Below are positions 49,894 through 59,695 of a DNA stretch of 64,000 nt, piece by piece. The notes beneath the pieces were generated by a model that searched no databases, was not told the origin of the DNA, and was given only the letters and a program-made list of their open reading frames with translations. The stretch comes from Candidatus Nanopelagicales bacterium (GTDB lineage Bacteria > Actinomycetota > Actinomycetes > S36-B12 > GCA-2699445), in NCBI GenBank assembly GCA_037045355.1, contig JBAOHO010000008.1:276928-340927 (forward strand), read 5' to 3'. Each line of letters opens with the position of its first letter. The stretch's first letter is position 1. The translations under genes were made by a program, and so were the position numbers.

Positions 49894-51315
49894 TCAGTCC
49901 TCCTTGACCGACAAGGCCACGACCTCGGCGAGTGACTCCTCGAGGCACTTGATCATGACGTCGTGGTCGTAGATCGCCGCGGTGTCCAGGTTCACACCGA
50001 ACTCCGCCTTGCCGTTGTAGGACATCATGGCCACGTTCATCGCGGCGCCGCCCTTCGGGGCGAACGGGACCAGTTGCTGCACCTGGGCGCCGGCGAGGTA
50101 GACGGGAATGGGCGGGCCCGGCACATTCGTGGCCGCGACATCGGTGCCTTTCATCATCCCGGCCGCGAGCGCGGTGGTCGCCGGACGCGGCAGTGATGTG
50201 AGCAGCCGGAAGATCGGCTCGCTGATCTCCAGTGCCGGTTCGGTGCGGGCCTGCAACAGCACCGGGTGCAACTCACGCACGCGGGCGACAGGGTCCTCCG
50301 GACCCAGCGGGAGTGGGAACCGAGCCGGCACCCAGCGATTGCCCGACGTCGGAGCCTCGGTGCGCGGGCGCAGGTTGACCGGCATGTTGACCCGCACAGC
50401 TGCTGCTTCGTCCAAGGAGACACCATGCGCGGCGTGGTACTTGGCGATGCCGCCGGACACCACGGCCATGAACGCGTCGTTCAGCGTCCCACCGTTGGAC
50501 TTCCCCGCCACCTTGAGCGCGTCCAGAGGTGCTTCCAGGATCGCGAAGTGGACGCCGAGCGAGCGTCCGCGCATGACGGGGCTCATCGGCGTGGAGGCCG
50601 GGGCCAGGATCCGAGCGGCCGATTGGGTGAAATCGACGCTGTTCTTCACGGTGCCCACCGGGTCGGTGACGGTTCCCGTCACCAGGGTCTTGGCGCCGCC
50701 GGCCATGTCCTTGATCTGGTCGACTGTCGTCTTGGCCTGGTATTCGGCACCCTCGACGATGCGCTCCTTCGCGTCCTCATGTCCGGTCTCCTCGACGTCG
50801 GGCATGGGCTGCTCGGGGCGCTGACTGGGATCGTCGGACAGATCGAAGAGCGATGCCGCCATGGCCATTCCGCCGATGCCGTCGGTGATGGCGTGGTGGA
50901 TCTTCATGATGAGCGCGGCTCTGTTGCCCTTGAGGCCCTCGATCACGATGGCTTCCCACAGGGGGCGAGCCCGATCGAAGTCCATTTCGGCCATGTGCTC
51001 GGCGACGTCGAGGACGTGTGCGTCATCGCGAGTGTTGGCGGCGCGACGGAAACGTAAGTGGTAGTTCATGTCGAAGTCGTCGGTGGACTCCCAGCGCGGG
51101 GGCACCAGCGACACCGGGTTGCCCACGACCCGACGCCGCAGCGCCGGTACGCGGATCGACATTTCCTCGATCCGCTGCGTGAGAACCTTGCGGTTGGGCT
51201 TCTTGTCCAGCATGACCACCAACGTGATGACCGACCGGAGCAACGGATCTGTTTCGACGCCCCACATAACGGCATCGAAAACACCCATGCGACTGTCAAC
51301 CTTGCGTGTCACCAT
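49894..51315 (-). CDS. wax ester synthase / diacylglycerol acyltransferase
   Basis: A 473-aa WS/DGAT. Catalytic motif HHAITDG is in MKIHHAITDGIGGMAMAASLF; GGTLNDAFMAVVSGGI and VPVNLRP-like VNMPVNLRPRTEAP are typical, as is the C-terminal TNVPGPPIPVYLAGA. It makes triacylglycerol or wax esters at the membrane as storage lipids. ATG at 51315 with GGAGGTGC upstream. Confidence 0.92.
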   Translation of the reverse strand: MVTRKVDSRMGVFDAVMWGVETDPLLRSVITLVVMLDKKPNRKVLTQRIEEMSIRVPALRRRVVGNPVSLVPPRWESTDDFDMNYHLRFRRAANTRDDAHVLDVAEHMAEMDFDRARPLWEAIVIEGLKGNRAALIMKIHHAITDGIGGMAMAASLFDLSDDPSQRPEQPMPDVEETGHEDAKERIVEGAEYQAKTTVDQIKDMAGGAKTLVTGTVTDPVGTVKNSVDFTQSAARILAPASTPMSPVMRGRSLGVHFAILEAPLDALKVAGKSNGGTLNDAFMAVVSGGIAKYHAAHGVSLDEAAAVRVNMPVNLRPRTEAPTSGNRWVPARFPLPLGPEDPVARVRELHPVLLQARTEPALEISEPIFRLLTSLPRPATTALAAGMMKGTDVAATNVPGPPIPVYLAGAQVQQLVPFAPKGGAAMNVAMMSYNGKAEFGVNLDTAAIYDHDVMIKCLEESLAEVVALSVKED

Positions 51316-51505
51316 GCACCTCCATTGAAGGTGAGCGTAGTCAGCAGGACCGTCGTGGTCCTGCCGAATGGCAAAGTCAGGTGCCGCAGTCGTAGCGTGT
51401 GCGCGGCGGGAACGTCTCGATCCGGGTGCCAGCGTTAGGCCTGGCAGGTGGTGCATGCGAGGATCGCCGCAGAGAGCACAGGCAGCAATCCGATGAGGTG
51501 GACAG

Positions 51506-51895
51506 ATGAAGAAGGCATTACTGCTGGCGGCGGCAACGGCCGGTGCGATCGCGGGCTTCGCGATCGTCAAACGACGGGGCAATACCGACACCGCCGATGT
51601 ATCTGAAACAGCATCCGTGTGGGCCGACGCCGTGAGTTCGGCGGCGAACAAGGCCGCGGACAGTGTGACTGAGGCAGCTCAAGAAGCGGCCGGGCTGACC
51701 GATCGCGCCGCCCAGCGAGTGTCCGATGCAGCCGCGAGTGTCGGGGCCGCCGCCGCGGATGCCGCTGATCGCACCGGCGGTGCAGCATCTGGTGCCGCCA
51801 AGAGTGCGTCCGGGGTTCTGAGCGAGGCCGCCACCGTCGCCGCCTCCGCGGCTCAAGAAACCGCCAAGCAGGTCAACGAGGTCGACAAGGCCTGA
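51506..51895 (+). CDS. Ala-rich membrane-anchored hypothetical protein
   Basis: A 129-aa protein with one N-terminal hydrophobic segment (ALLLAAATAGAIAGFAIV) followed by an amphipathic, alanine-rich helix with LEA/YtxH-like repeats (AADSVTEAAQEAAGLTDRAAQRVSDAAASVG). It is likely an extended helix on the membrane or in the envelope; role unknown. The strong hairpin at 51939-51972 follows its stop. Confidence 0.7.
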   Translation: MKKALLLAAATAGAIAGFAIVKRRGNTDTADVSETASVWADAVSSAANKAADSVTEAAQEAAGLTDRAAQRVSDAAASVGAAAADAADRTGGAASGAAKSASGVLSEAATVAASAAQETAKQVNEVDKA

Positions 51896-51938
51896 CCTTC
51901 ATGCCGCTCGCTTCCGGCGACGGCTGACCGCGACACAC

Positions 51939-51972
51939 GAAACCCCGGCAGCATCTTGGCTGCCGGGGTTTC
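51939..51972. terminator. strong hairpin terminator, bidirectional
   Basis: A perfect 14-bp stem GAAACCCCGGCAGC / GCTGCCGGGGTTTC with a 6-nt loop (ATCTTG). It can end the Ala-rich gene on the plus strand and the small 28-aa ORF on the minus strand. Confidence 0.9.
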
Positions 51973-51987
51973 GGTTGTGCGTGGGGG

Positions 51988-52074
51988 TCAGGCCCAGATG
52001 GTGACGACGTCTGCGATCGCCGCGCGGTCGTCGGAAGTGATCTCGAACTGGGTGCCCAGGTCGTTGCGGTTCAT
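51988..52074 (-). CDS. candidate small protein, 28 aa
   Basis: A 28-codon ORF with CAGGAGAG about 11 nt before its ATG and the strong hairpin at 51939-51972 only 15 bases past its stop. The product starts MNRNDLGTQFEITS and ends IADVVTIWA. The tail resembles the start of a SnoaL/NTF2-like domain, so it may be a remnant; alternatively it is a true microprotein. No signal segment. It is too short to judge by composition. Confidence 0.45.
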   Translation of the reverse strand: MNRNDLGTQFEITSDDRAAIADVVTIWA

Positions 52075-52217
52075 GATGGCTGTGACTCTCCTGATGTCGA
52101 CCCGCTGTCTGCGGTTGCGTCTTGACTACCCGACCGGAGGAGCGGCAAACGCGCGGCATGTCAGCGGACCGTAAAGGAGTCGGACAGGCGGGCTGTGCGG
52201 CGCACCGCAGGTTCGGC

Positions 52218-52223
52218 TAACTT
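52218..52223 (+). promoter_or_regulatory. -10-like hexamer TAACTT, leaderless start
   Basis: TAACTT lies six bases before the GTG at 52230. Confidence 0.4.
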
Positions 52224-52229
52224 GGCCGG

Positions 52230-52970
52230 GTGAGTGACGAGGGCCAAGCGAGTGACGAGGGCCAAGCGAGTGACGAGGGCCAAGCGAGTGACGAGGCAAC
52301 ACTCTCCGCGGCGCCCGAGGTCCCTGACCTCCTGGACCTGCCGGCCGACTCCCTGTACTCGGCCCGGCTGCCGATGGCGCTCGCGTACGCCGCCGTCATG
52401 CATGCGCCGCAGCGCCGCAAAGACGATCTCGGGTCTCCCTACATCACGCACCCGATGGCCGTGGCCACCCTCGTTTGGCATTACGGACTCGGAGTACCCG
52501 CCTACGAACCGGAGATGGAAGACCTCGTCGTCGCGGGACTACTGCACGATGTCGTTGAGGACGCGGGCGGGGACAACCGACTGCGCGAGATTCAGGACAT
52601 GTTCGGTCCCCGCGTCGCTCAGATCGTCTATGCCGCAACTGACAGCATGTCGTCTGATCCGAACAACAAACAGGACTGGCGGCCCCGCAAGGAGCAGCAC
52701 ATCGCCCGCGTCCGCACCTTGGCGCAGGGCCCTGATGGCCAGATCGGTGACGCCGGTGCGTGTCTGGTGATCGCCAGCGACAAGATGCACAACCTGAGCT
52801 CCACGGCTGCCGCCGTGGCCGCGCGGGGGGACGCGTATCTGGAGCGGTTCAAGGGTGGAGTCGAGGGCACCCGTTGGTACTACCGCGAGATGTTCGAAGC
52901 TTTGAAGCCGGCCCTCCCCGACCCGATGGTGGACGACCTCACAGCCCGGTTGGTGACCCTGCGTGCGTGA
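52230..52970 (+). CDS. HD-domain (RelA/SpoT-like) hydrolase
   Basis: A 246-aa HD phosphohydrolase resembling small alarmone hydrolases. The HD motif is in GLLHDVVEDAGG, with YITHPMAVATLV before it and ASDKMHNLSS after it, matching (p)ppGpp hydrolase domains; no synthetase domain is present. The N terminus is three SDEGQA repeats and likely disordered. GTG 52230 follows TAACTT by six bases. It probably degrades alarmones or related nucleotides. Confidence 0.82.
   Translation: MSDEGQASDEGQASDEGQASDEATLSAAPEVPDLLDLPADSLYSARLPMALAYAAVMHAPQRRKDDLGSPYITHPMAVATLVWHYGLGVPAYEPEMEDLVVAGLLHDVVEDAGGDNRLREIQDMFGPRVAQIVYAATDSMSSDPNNKQDWRPRKEQHIARVRTLAQGPDGQIGDAGACLVIASDKMHNLSSTAAAVAARGDAYLERFKGGVEGTRWYYREMFEALKPALPDPMVDDLTARLVTLRA
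52233..52286 (+). repeat. 18-bp in-frame tandem repeat, three copies
   Basis: Units of AGTGACGAGGGCCAAGCG at 52233, 52251 and 52269 encode SDEGQA three times at the N terminus of the HD protein. Confidence 0.95.
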
Positions 52971-53008
52971 GCACAGGTGGCGGCTGGTCCGGAACGCCGG
53001 GCTGATTT

Positions 53009-53821
53009 GTGAATGACATCCCCCTGACGTCGTTCACTGACGCTGCCCGCGTCGTCGAGGTCGCACCAGGCGCGTTCACGGCCGATGTGCCCCCCGATTG
53101 GGCTCAGGGCCGGACCGCTTTCGGGGGTCTGGCCGCGGGCATCCTGATCAACGCCGTGCAGGCGCTGCCGGGACTAGCCGACTTGCCCGTCCGCGCGGTC
53201 GATGCGGCATTCATCGGACCGGTCCCCCCCGGTCCTGTGCGGGTTCGCGCCGAGATGTTGCGCCAGGGGAAGTACCTGACCCATGCCGCCGCCGAACTGA
53301 CTGCCGGCGCGGGATCGCACCCTCTTGCTCGCGTCCATACGGTGCTGGGCCATCTACGCGCCAGTGCGGTGACAGTCCCACCCGAACCGCCCGATCCGGT
53401 CCCCCTCGAGCAGTGTCTCGAGATGCCGTACATCCCCGGGATGACCCCGGAGTTCACCCGCAATCTCGACTTCCGGTTTGCCAGCGGAATCCCTTTCACC
53501 GGGAGCGACTCAGCCCGCGTCACCGGCCACTGTCGGCATCGTTCCCCCGAAGTCGGCGTCGCAGCCATCTCCGCACTGGTCGACGCCTGGCCCGGAACAG
53601 TACTGCCGCTGATGACCAGCCCCGCGCCCGCCAGCACTGTGCGCTGGTCCCTGCAGTTCCCCGGCGATGAGCCGCTGAAAGGGGACGACTGGTTCTGGTA
53701 CACCTCCGACACCCCAGTCGCGACCGGTGGCTACTCGACGATGACCGCGCAACTGTGGCGCGAGGAGCGACTGATCTCGTGGTCGGAGCAGTTGCTGGCT
53801 GTGTTCGACCGACGAAGCTGA
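53009..53821 (+). CDS. acyl-CoA thioesterase family protein
   Basis: A 270-aa double-hotdog protein (TesB-like). TAFGGLAAGILINAVQALPG opens the first hotdog and DAWPGTVLPLMTSPAPASTVRWSLQF lies in the second; GGYSTMTAQLWREERLISWSEQLLAVF is the usual C-terminal strand. It probably hydrolyses medium or long acyl-CoA. GTG start at 53009. It ends 17 bases before the stop of the convergent LOG gene. Confidence 0.8.
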   Translation: MNDIPLTSFTDAARVVEVAPGAFTADVPPDWAQGRTAFGGLAAGILINAVQALPGLADLPVRAVDAAFIGPVPPGPVRVRAEMLRQGKYLTHAAAELTAGAGSHPLARVHTVLGHLRASAVTVPPEPPDPVPLEQCLEMPYIPGMTPEFTRNLDFRFASGIPFTGSDSARVTGHCRHRSPEVGVAAISALVDAWPGTVLPLMTSPAPASTVRWSLQFPGDEPLKGDDWFWYTSDTPVATGGYSTMTAQLWREERLISWSEQLLAVFDRRS

Positions 53822-53838
53822 GCCTTCCGCTCGCTGCC

Positions 53839-54669
53839 TCACCAACGCTCGCGATGCTCCTCAGTGGGCGGGCGGCGGTGCCACATGACTCCCTCGTCCG
53901 AGGGGTCGGGCCGTGGCATGACCTCGGATTCCGCCCTGCGGTCCGCGGCGAGGATCATCTGCACGACTTCAGCCGGTGAGTCACTCACCTGCAGCAGGTC
54001 GAGGTCGCTGGGGGCGATCAGTTCGTGACCGATCAACTCTTCACCGATCCAGTCCAGCAGCTTCTCCCAGAACTTCGTCCCGACGAGGACGATCGGGAAG
54101 GTGGTGATCTTGTGGGTCTGGACCAGCGTGAGGGCTTCGAACAGTTCGTCCAGTGTGCCGAACCCGCCCGGCAGGACCACGAACCCGCGGGCATACTTCA
54201 CGAACATCGTCTTGCGGGCGAAGAAGTAGCGGAAGTTGATGCCGACGTCCACCCAGTCGTTCAGGCGCTGTTCGAACGGCAACTCGATTCCCAGCCCGAC
54301 CGATACCCCGCGGGCCTCGGCCGCCCCCCGGTTGGCCGCAGCCATGATGCCCGGGCCACCGCCGGTGATCACCGCGTAGCCCTCGTCGACCAAACCGGCC
54401 GCGATGTCGCGCGCCAAGGCGTAGTTCGGGTGATCGGGAGCCGTGCGGGCACTGCCGAAGATGGAGATGGCCGGTCCGAGTTCGGCGAGTGCCCCGAATC
54501 CCTCGACGAACTCCGCCTGAATCCGCATCACCCGCCAGGGATCCGCCGTGATCCAGTCGGCCGCGTGGCGTGAGTCCAGGAGTCGCTGGTCGTGGGTGGT
54601 GGGCTGCAGCTGGTCGGGCCGGATGCTGATGGGACCGATCTGGCGCCGCGGTGGTCGGATGGGGGCCAT
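53839..54669 (-). CDS. LOG family protein (TIGR00730)
   Basis: A 276-aa Rossmann-fold protein. GGGPGIMAAANRGAAEA and PGGFGTLDELFEALTLVQT are the LOG phosphoribohydrolase signatures. Such enzymes release cytokinin bases from nucleotides or act on related nucleotides. The ATG at 54669 follows TACGTT by six bases. It lies just downstream of folP on the same strand, an order also seen near folP2 in mycobacteria. Confidence 0.9.
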   Translation of the reverse strand: MAPIRPPRRQIGPISIRPDQLQPTTHDQRLLDSRHAADWITADPWRVMRIQAEFVEGFGALAELGPAISIFGSARTAPDHPNYALARDIAAGLVDEGYAVITGGGPGIMAAANRGAAEARGVSVGLGIELPFEQRLNDWVDVGINFRYFFARKTMFVKYARGFVVLPGGFGTLDELFEALTLVQTHKITTFPIVLVGTKFWEKLLDWIGEELIGHELIAPSDLDLLQVSDSPAEVVQMILAADRRAESEVMPRPDPSDEGVMWHRRPPTEEHRERW

Positions 54670-54675
54670 CAGACC

Positions 54676-54681
54676 AACGTA
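54676..54681 (-). promoter_or_regulatory. -10-like hexamer TACGTT, leaderless start of LOG gene
   Basis: TACGTT on the minus strand lies six bases before ATG 54669. Confidence 0.4.
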
Positions 54682-54708
54682 CGAGTCCGACGCACTCGAA
54701 GGCGCGGT

Positions 54709-55572
54709 TCAGGCCAAACCACGCACCGCCAGCGCCGGGGGACGGTCGCCGCGGATGGCCGCCACCATGTCCAGGACGGTGCGCGTCGCGGCCACGTCGT
54801 GAACGCGCCAGATCCGTGCGCCCAGCCAGGCAGTGACCGCCGTGGTCGCCAGGGTCCCGGTGAGCCGTTCCTTCGGTTCCGGGATGTCGAGGGTCTCACC
54901 GATGAAGTCCTTGCGCGACAGTGACATCAACACCGGCCAGCCGGTCGCCACCAGTTGATCGGTGGCTGCCGTCGCCGCCAGAGTCTGGGGAGTGGTCTTC
55001 CCGAAGTCGTGTCCCGGATCGATGATGATCGACTCGCGCGGCACTCCCAGTGCCTCGGCCCGCTGCGCCAACCCGGTCGTCGTCGTGATGATGTCCTGCA
55101 CGACATCTCGGTAGACCACCCGATGCGGGCGGGTGCGGGGGATCTGACCACCCGCGTGAGTACACACGATCCCCACTCGGTACTCGGCGGCGACCCGGGC
55201 GAGGTCCGGGTCGTACCCCTCCCACGCGTCGTTGATGATGTCGGCGCCTTCGGCGCACACAGCGCGTCCGACCTCGGCTCGCCAGGTGTCCACGCTGATC
55301 ACCACGTCGGGATGGCGGTCGCGCACCTTGGCCACGAACGGCACGGTACGGCGCAGTTCCTCGGAGGCACCCACCGCATCACCTGGACCCGCCTTGACCC
55401 CGCCGATATCGACGATGTCCGCGCCTTCCGCGACCGCGCGGTCCACAGCGTCCAGGGCGGAATCCTCGGCGAACGTCGCGCCCCGGTCGTAGAAGGAGTC
55501 CGGAGTTCGATTGATGATGGCCATCACGAGCAGGTCGCGATCCCCGAACGTACGGGTCCCGAGTTTGAGCAC
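54709..55572 (-). CDS. folP: dihydropteroate synthase family protein (FolP2-like)
   Basis: A 287-aa TIM-barrel enzyme. VMAIINRTPDSFYDRG, ADIVDIGGVKAGPGD, ISVDTWRAEVG, IIDPGHDFGKTT and LMSLSRKDFIGE are the pterin and phosphate-binding loops. IGGVKAGPG in place of the usual ESTRPGA loop is a FolP2-type feature; FolP2 of mycobacteria is not a main folate enzyme, so activity is uncertain. GTG start with GGAGGAAC. Confidence 0.9.
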   Translation of the reverse strand: MLKLGTRTFGDRDLLVMAIINRTPDSFYDRGATFAEDSALDAVDRAVAEGADIVDIGGVKAGPGDAVGASEELRRTVPFVAKVRDRHPDVVISVDTWRAEVGRAVCAEGADIINDAWEGYDPDLARVAAEYRVGIVCTHAGGQIPRTRPHRVVYRDVVQDIITTTTGLAQRAEALGVPRESIIIDPGHDFGKTTPQTLAATAATDQLVATGWPVLMSLSRKDFIGETLDIPEPKERLTGTLATTAVTAWLGARIWRVHDVAATRTVLDMVAAIRGDRPPALAVRGLA

Positions 55573-55732
55573 AGTTCCTCCCGGCCACCAGTATCTGCCT
55601 GCCTCGCCCGCCAGTATCCGTCTCCGGGACGGCGGGCGCCCTTTGGTTTGTGCTCGATGGGTGATTCGCCAAAGCGCCCTGGGTTGATCATCCTCAGGTC
55701 GGTCTTGCTCAGGGTTCGGTCATACTGTGCCC

Positions 55733-56017
55733 GTGACGGTGGTTTTCGTCTTGTTCGCGGTGATCGTGATCGCCGGTGCGGTGCTGGTGCTGGCCGGCCG
55801 GTGGGATCCCGGAATGGCCCCGACCGATCGGCCCGGGCCACCGGAGTTGCCCGACGCGTCGTGGGATGCGGCGGATGTGCGCGCGCTGAAGTTCAGGGTG
55901 GGACTGCGCGGTTACCGGATGCAGGACGTCGATGCCGCGCTCGCGGCCCTCGCCCGCGAACTGGATCGCCGGCCGGTCATGCGGCCAGACGATCCAGCCA
56001 TCGAGTCAACAGACTGA
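55733..56017 (+). CDS. DivIVA-domain protein
   Basis: A 94-aa protein: one N-terminal membrane segment (VVFVLFAVIVIAGAVLVLAG) and a short C-terminal DivIVA-like motif (FRVGLRGYRMQDVDAALAALARELD). It may mark poles or septa. GTG 55733 is used; GTG 55727 is two codons upstream. Its 3' end overlaps the convergent M17 peptidase gene by 41 bases. Confidence 0.75.
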   Translation: MTVVFVLFAVIVIAGAVLVLAGRWDPGMAPTDRPGPPELPDASWDAADVRALKFRVGLRGYRMQDVDAALAALARELDRRPVMRPDDPAIESTD

Positions 56018-57272
56018 CACCGAAACCCGTCGCACCTTTGCGGCAGTCCGGCCGGTCCGATTCCGTGCGTCCGCTGCCCGCGATATCCAGATGTGCCCAC
56101 GGCACCCTGCCTGCGAACGGGCGCAGGAACAGTGCCGCCGTGATCGAACCCGCCTGCGTGTGCGGATCGGTGTTGGTGTTGGCGGACTGAGCCACAGCCG
56201 ATGCGATGGCGCCGGTGTACTCGTCGACCAGCGGCATGCGCCACACCGAGTCGCCGCTGTCGGTCCCGGCTGTCTCGAGCCGATGGGCGAGCCGCTCATC
56301 GGTGGCGTAGAGCGCGGCATGACCACGACCGAGCCCCACGGTTGCGGCGCCGGTCAAGGTCGCGACGTCCACGAGGACGTCCGGTCTCAGGCGAGCAGCC
56401 GCGTAGGCGAGGCTGTCGGCCAAGACCAGCCGCCCCTCGGCGTCGGTGTTGAGCACCTCGGTGGTGCGGCCACCGAACTGCCGGATAACGTCGCCGGGGC
56501 GCATGGCGGCGGCCCCTGGCATGTTCTCCGCGCATGCCAGGAGACCCGTCACGCGGATCGGGAGGGCGAGATCGCGGATCGCAGCCATCGTCGCGATGAC
56601 GGCGGCGGCGCCGGCCATGTCGGTCTTCATCATGGGCATCGACGGCGCCGGCTTGATCGAGAGGCCACCGCTGTCGAAGGTGATTCCCTTGCCGACGAGA
56701 ACGACATGCGGACCGGTACCGGATCCGCGGTAGACCATCTGGGTCAGGTTGGGAGTGGTGGCACTCCCGGCGGCGACGGCCAGGATCCCCCCGAAACCGT
56801 GCTGTGCGAGCCACTGTGGACCTCGGGTTGTGGTTCGGATTCCGGATCGGGAGACCTCATGAGCCTGGTCGGCCAGCCAGGTCGGTGTCTTGATGTCACT
56901 GGGAGTGTTGCCCAGGCGGCGGGCCAGCAGGACCCGGCTTCCGACGGTGAGGCCGCGTTCGGTCGACTCGGTGGCCGCAGCGCCGCTCCCGAGCCACATC
57001 CGGATCTCGGCGGGGCTGCTGTTGCGAACGGGCTGCGCGCCCACGACGACACCGTGTGCGAACCGTTCGGTCATGAGTCGCGCCCCGTTCGGCACGACAC
57101 AATCCAGTGGCGCTGATCCGACCGCGGCCCGACCGATCGCTGCTCCGGCCTGCGCCATCCCGACTGCAGTGGGCGCAGCACGAAGCACCAGGTGAGGGTC
57201 GGGGGCGGCATGCTGCGGATCAGACACCGCGGCGGCGAGGTCAGGGCCGCCCAGCCGCTGCGCGAGCATCAC
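55977..57272 (-). CDS. pepA: M17 leucyl aminopeptidase family protein
   Basis: A 431-aa M17 peptidase. VGKGITFDSGGLSIKP, MPMMKTDMAGAAAVI, NTDAEGRLVLADSLAYA and the metal-site Asp/Glu residues are all present; LTGAATVGLGRGHAALYATD and WAHLDIAGSG follow. It trims N-terminal residues from peptides. The start is doubtful: GTG 57272 is the first usual codon, but family-like sequence continues upstream to about 57377 with only CTG codons. It ends inside the DivIVA gene. Confidence 0.82.
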   Translation of the reverse strand: MMLAQRLGGPDLAAAVSDPQHAAPDPHLVLRAAPTAVGMAQAGAAIGRAAVGSAPLDCVVPNGARLMTERFAHGVVVGAQPVRNSSPAEIRMWLGSGAAATESTERGLTVGSRVLLARRLGNTPSDIKTPTWLADQAHEVSRSGIRTTTRGPQWLAQHGFGGILAVAAGSATTPNLTQMVYRGSGTGPHVVLVGKGITFDSGGLSIKPAPSMPMMKTDMAGAAAVIATMAAIRDLALPIRVTGLLACAENMPGAAAMRPGDVIRQFGGRTTEVLNTDAEGRLVLADSLAYAAARLRPDVLVDVATLTGAATVGLGRGHAALYATDERLAHRLETAGTDSGDSVWRMPLVDEYTGAIASAVAQSANTNTDPHTQAGSITAALFLRPFAGRVPWAHLDIAGSGRTESDRPDCRKGATGFGVSLLTRWLDRLAA

Positions 57273-57381
57273 CAGTGACTTCGGGGGAGCCGATCCGTCC
57301 AGGAGGACGATGGCGAGGCGTTCGGTGCGGGTCAGTTGGGCCAGTGGGTGGACCGTGACCCGCGGGTCGGAGGTCAGCGGG

Positions 57382-57549
57382 TCAGCCTGCGGTGGCGGTC
57401 AGCTGGGCGCCGAGGTCCTTGGCCTCATCGGCGGTGAGCTCGACCACGAGGCGTCCGCCGCCTTCCAGGGGGACCCGCATGATGATTCCGCGGCCCTCTT
57501 TGGTGACCTCGAGTGGGCCGTCACCGGTCCTGGGTTTCATGGCGGCCAT
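57382..57549 (-). CDS. DUF3117 family protein, 55 aa
   Basis: A 55-aa actinobacterial protein starting MAAMKPRTGDGPLEVTKEGRG and ending LTADEAKDLGAQL; the length and sequence are typical of this near-invariant family. Function unknown. The next same-strand gene is the M17 peptidase, whose frame begins near its stop. Confidence 0.93.
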   Translation of the reverse strand: MAAMKPRTGDGPLEVTKEGRGIIMRVPLEGGGRLVVELTADEAKDLGAQLTATAG

Positions 57550-57636
57550 GAACGGCCCCTTTCGGTATTCGGGCGAACGGGGATCATTATTCCCGATCGG
57601 GACCACGATGTGTCGGATCCCCTCGGTTTGGGTTCG

Positions 57637-58269
57637 TCAGTGGACGACGGCGAGCAGGAGGCCATCGCCGGAGGGGACCAGTACCGGCGTCAGATCCTCG
57701 TGGCCCCGGACCAGGGTCACCAGGTCCCGCAGGGCCACCGTGGCGGCGTCCCTTTGTGCGGGGTCGGCGACCCGGTCGCCCCACAGGGCGTTGTCGAAGG
57801 CGATGACGCCACCGGGCCGCAGCAGGCGCAGGGCTTGTTCGAAGTACAGCGTGTATTCGGACTTGTCCGCGTCGACCAGAACCATGTCGTAAGCACCGTC
57901 GGTCAGCCGCGGCAGCACGTCGAGGGCTCGCCCTGCGATCAGCCGGTAGCGCCCTTGTGCGATCTCGGCGGCCGCGAGGGTCTCGCGCGCGACCCGCTGA
58001 TGCTCCAGTTCGATGTCGATGGAGGTGATGACCCCGTCGTCGGTCATGCCACGCAGCAGCCACAGCGTCGAGACGCCGGCCCCGGTGCCGATCTCGACGA
58101 CGTGTGCGGCCGAAATGGCGCGGGCCACGAACCGGAGCAGGGCCCCGCTGCCACCGCTGATCGGGACACAACCCAACTCGGCGGCCTTCTCCCGGGCCGT
58201 CGTGAGCACCTCGTCCTCGGCGGCGAATCCGTCGGCGTACGCGAAACTGTCCGCGTTGGGGGCGATCAT
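57637..58269 (-). CDS. family 3 O-methyltransferase
   Basis: A 210-aa SAM methyltransferase. VVEIGTGAGVSTLWLLRGM is motif I; MVLVDADKSEYTLYFEQALRLLRPGGVIAFDNALWGD is the metal and catalytic region of the CCoAOMT-like group. Metal-dependent O-methylation of a catechol-like substrate is the family norm. GGAGGTAACC lies upstream of the ATG. In mycobacteria the equivalent gene neighbours sigE; here it is directly divergent from htrA. Confidence 0.9.
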   Translation of the reverse strand: MIAPNADSFAYADGFAAEDEVLTTAREKAAELGCVPISGGSGALLRFVARAISAAHVVEIGTGAGVSTLWLLRGMTDDGVITSIDIELEHQRVARETLAAAEIAQGRYRLIAGRALDVLPRLTDGAYDMVLVDADKSEYTLYFEQALRLLRPGGVIAFDNALWGDRVADPAQRDAATVALRDLVTLVRGHEDLTPVLVPSGDGLLLAVVH

Positions 58270-58311
58270 GGTTACCTCCGGGGGGACTGGCACGATGGCG
58301 AGGAGCCACCT

Positions 58312-58317
58312 TAGGGT
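58312..58317 (+). promoter_or_regulatory. -10-like hexamer TAGGGT, leaderless start of htrA
   Basis: TAGGGT lies six bases before the GTG at 58324. Confidence 0.45.
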
Positions 58318-58323
58318 AACTGT

Positions 58324-59610
<1,287 letters not shown>

Positions 59611-59683
59611 CGCTCCTGACCCGGCCGCTGCATTCGACGACGGGGGCGCCGGAGCAAGGGGGCGCATTTCGGGTGTTCCCGCG

Positions 59684-59689
59684 TACCCT
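59684..59689 (+). promoter_or_regulatory. -10-like hexamer TACCCT, leaderless start of tatB
   Basis: TACCCT lies six bases before the GTG at 59696. Confidence 0.5.
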
Positions 59690-59695
59690 GAGTGA

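Noticed and set aside
55630..55680. Hairpin GGGCGCCCTTTGG / CCAAAGCGCCC between folP and the DivIVA-like gene
   Set aside because: The arms mismatch by two bases, and both flanking genes diverge from here, so a terminator is unlikely.
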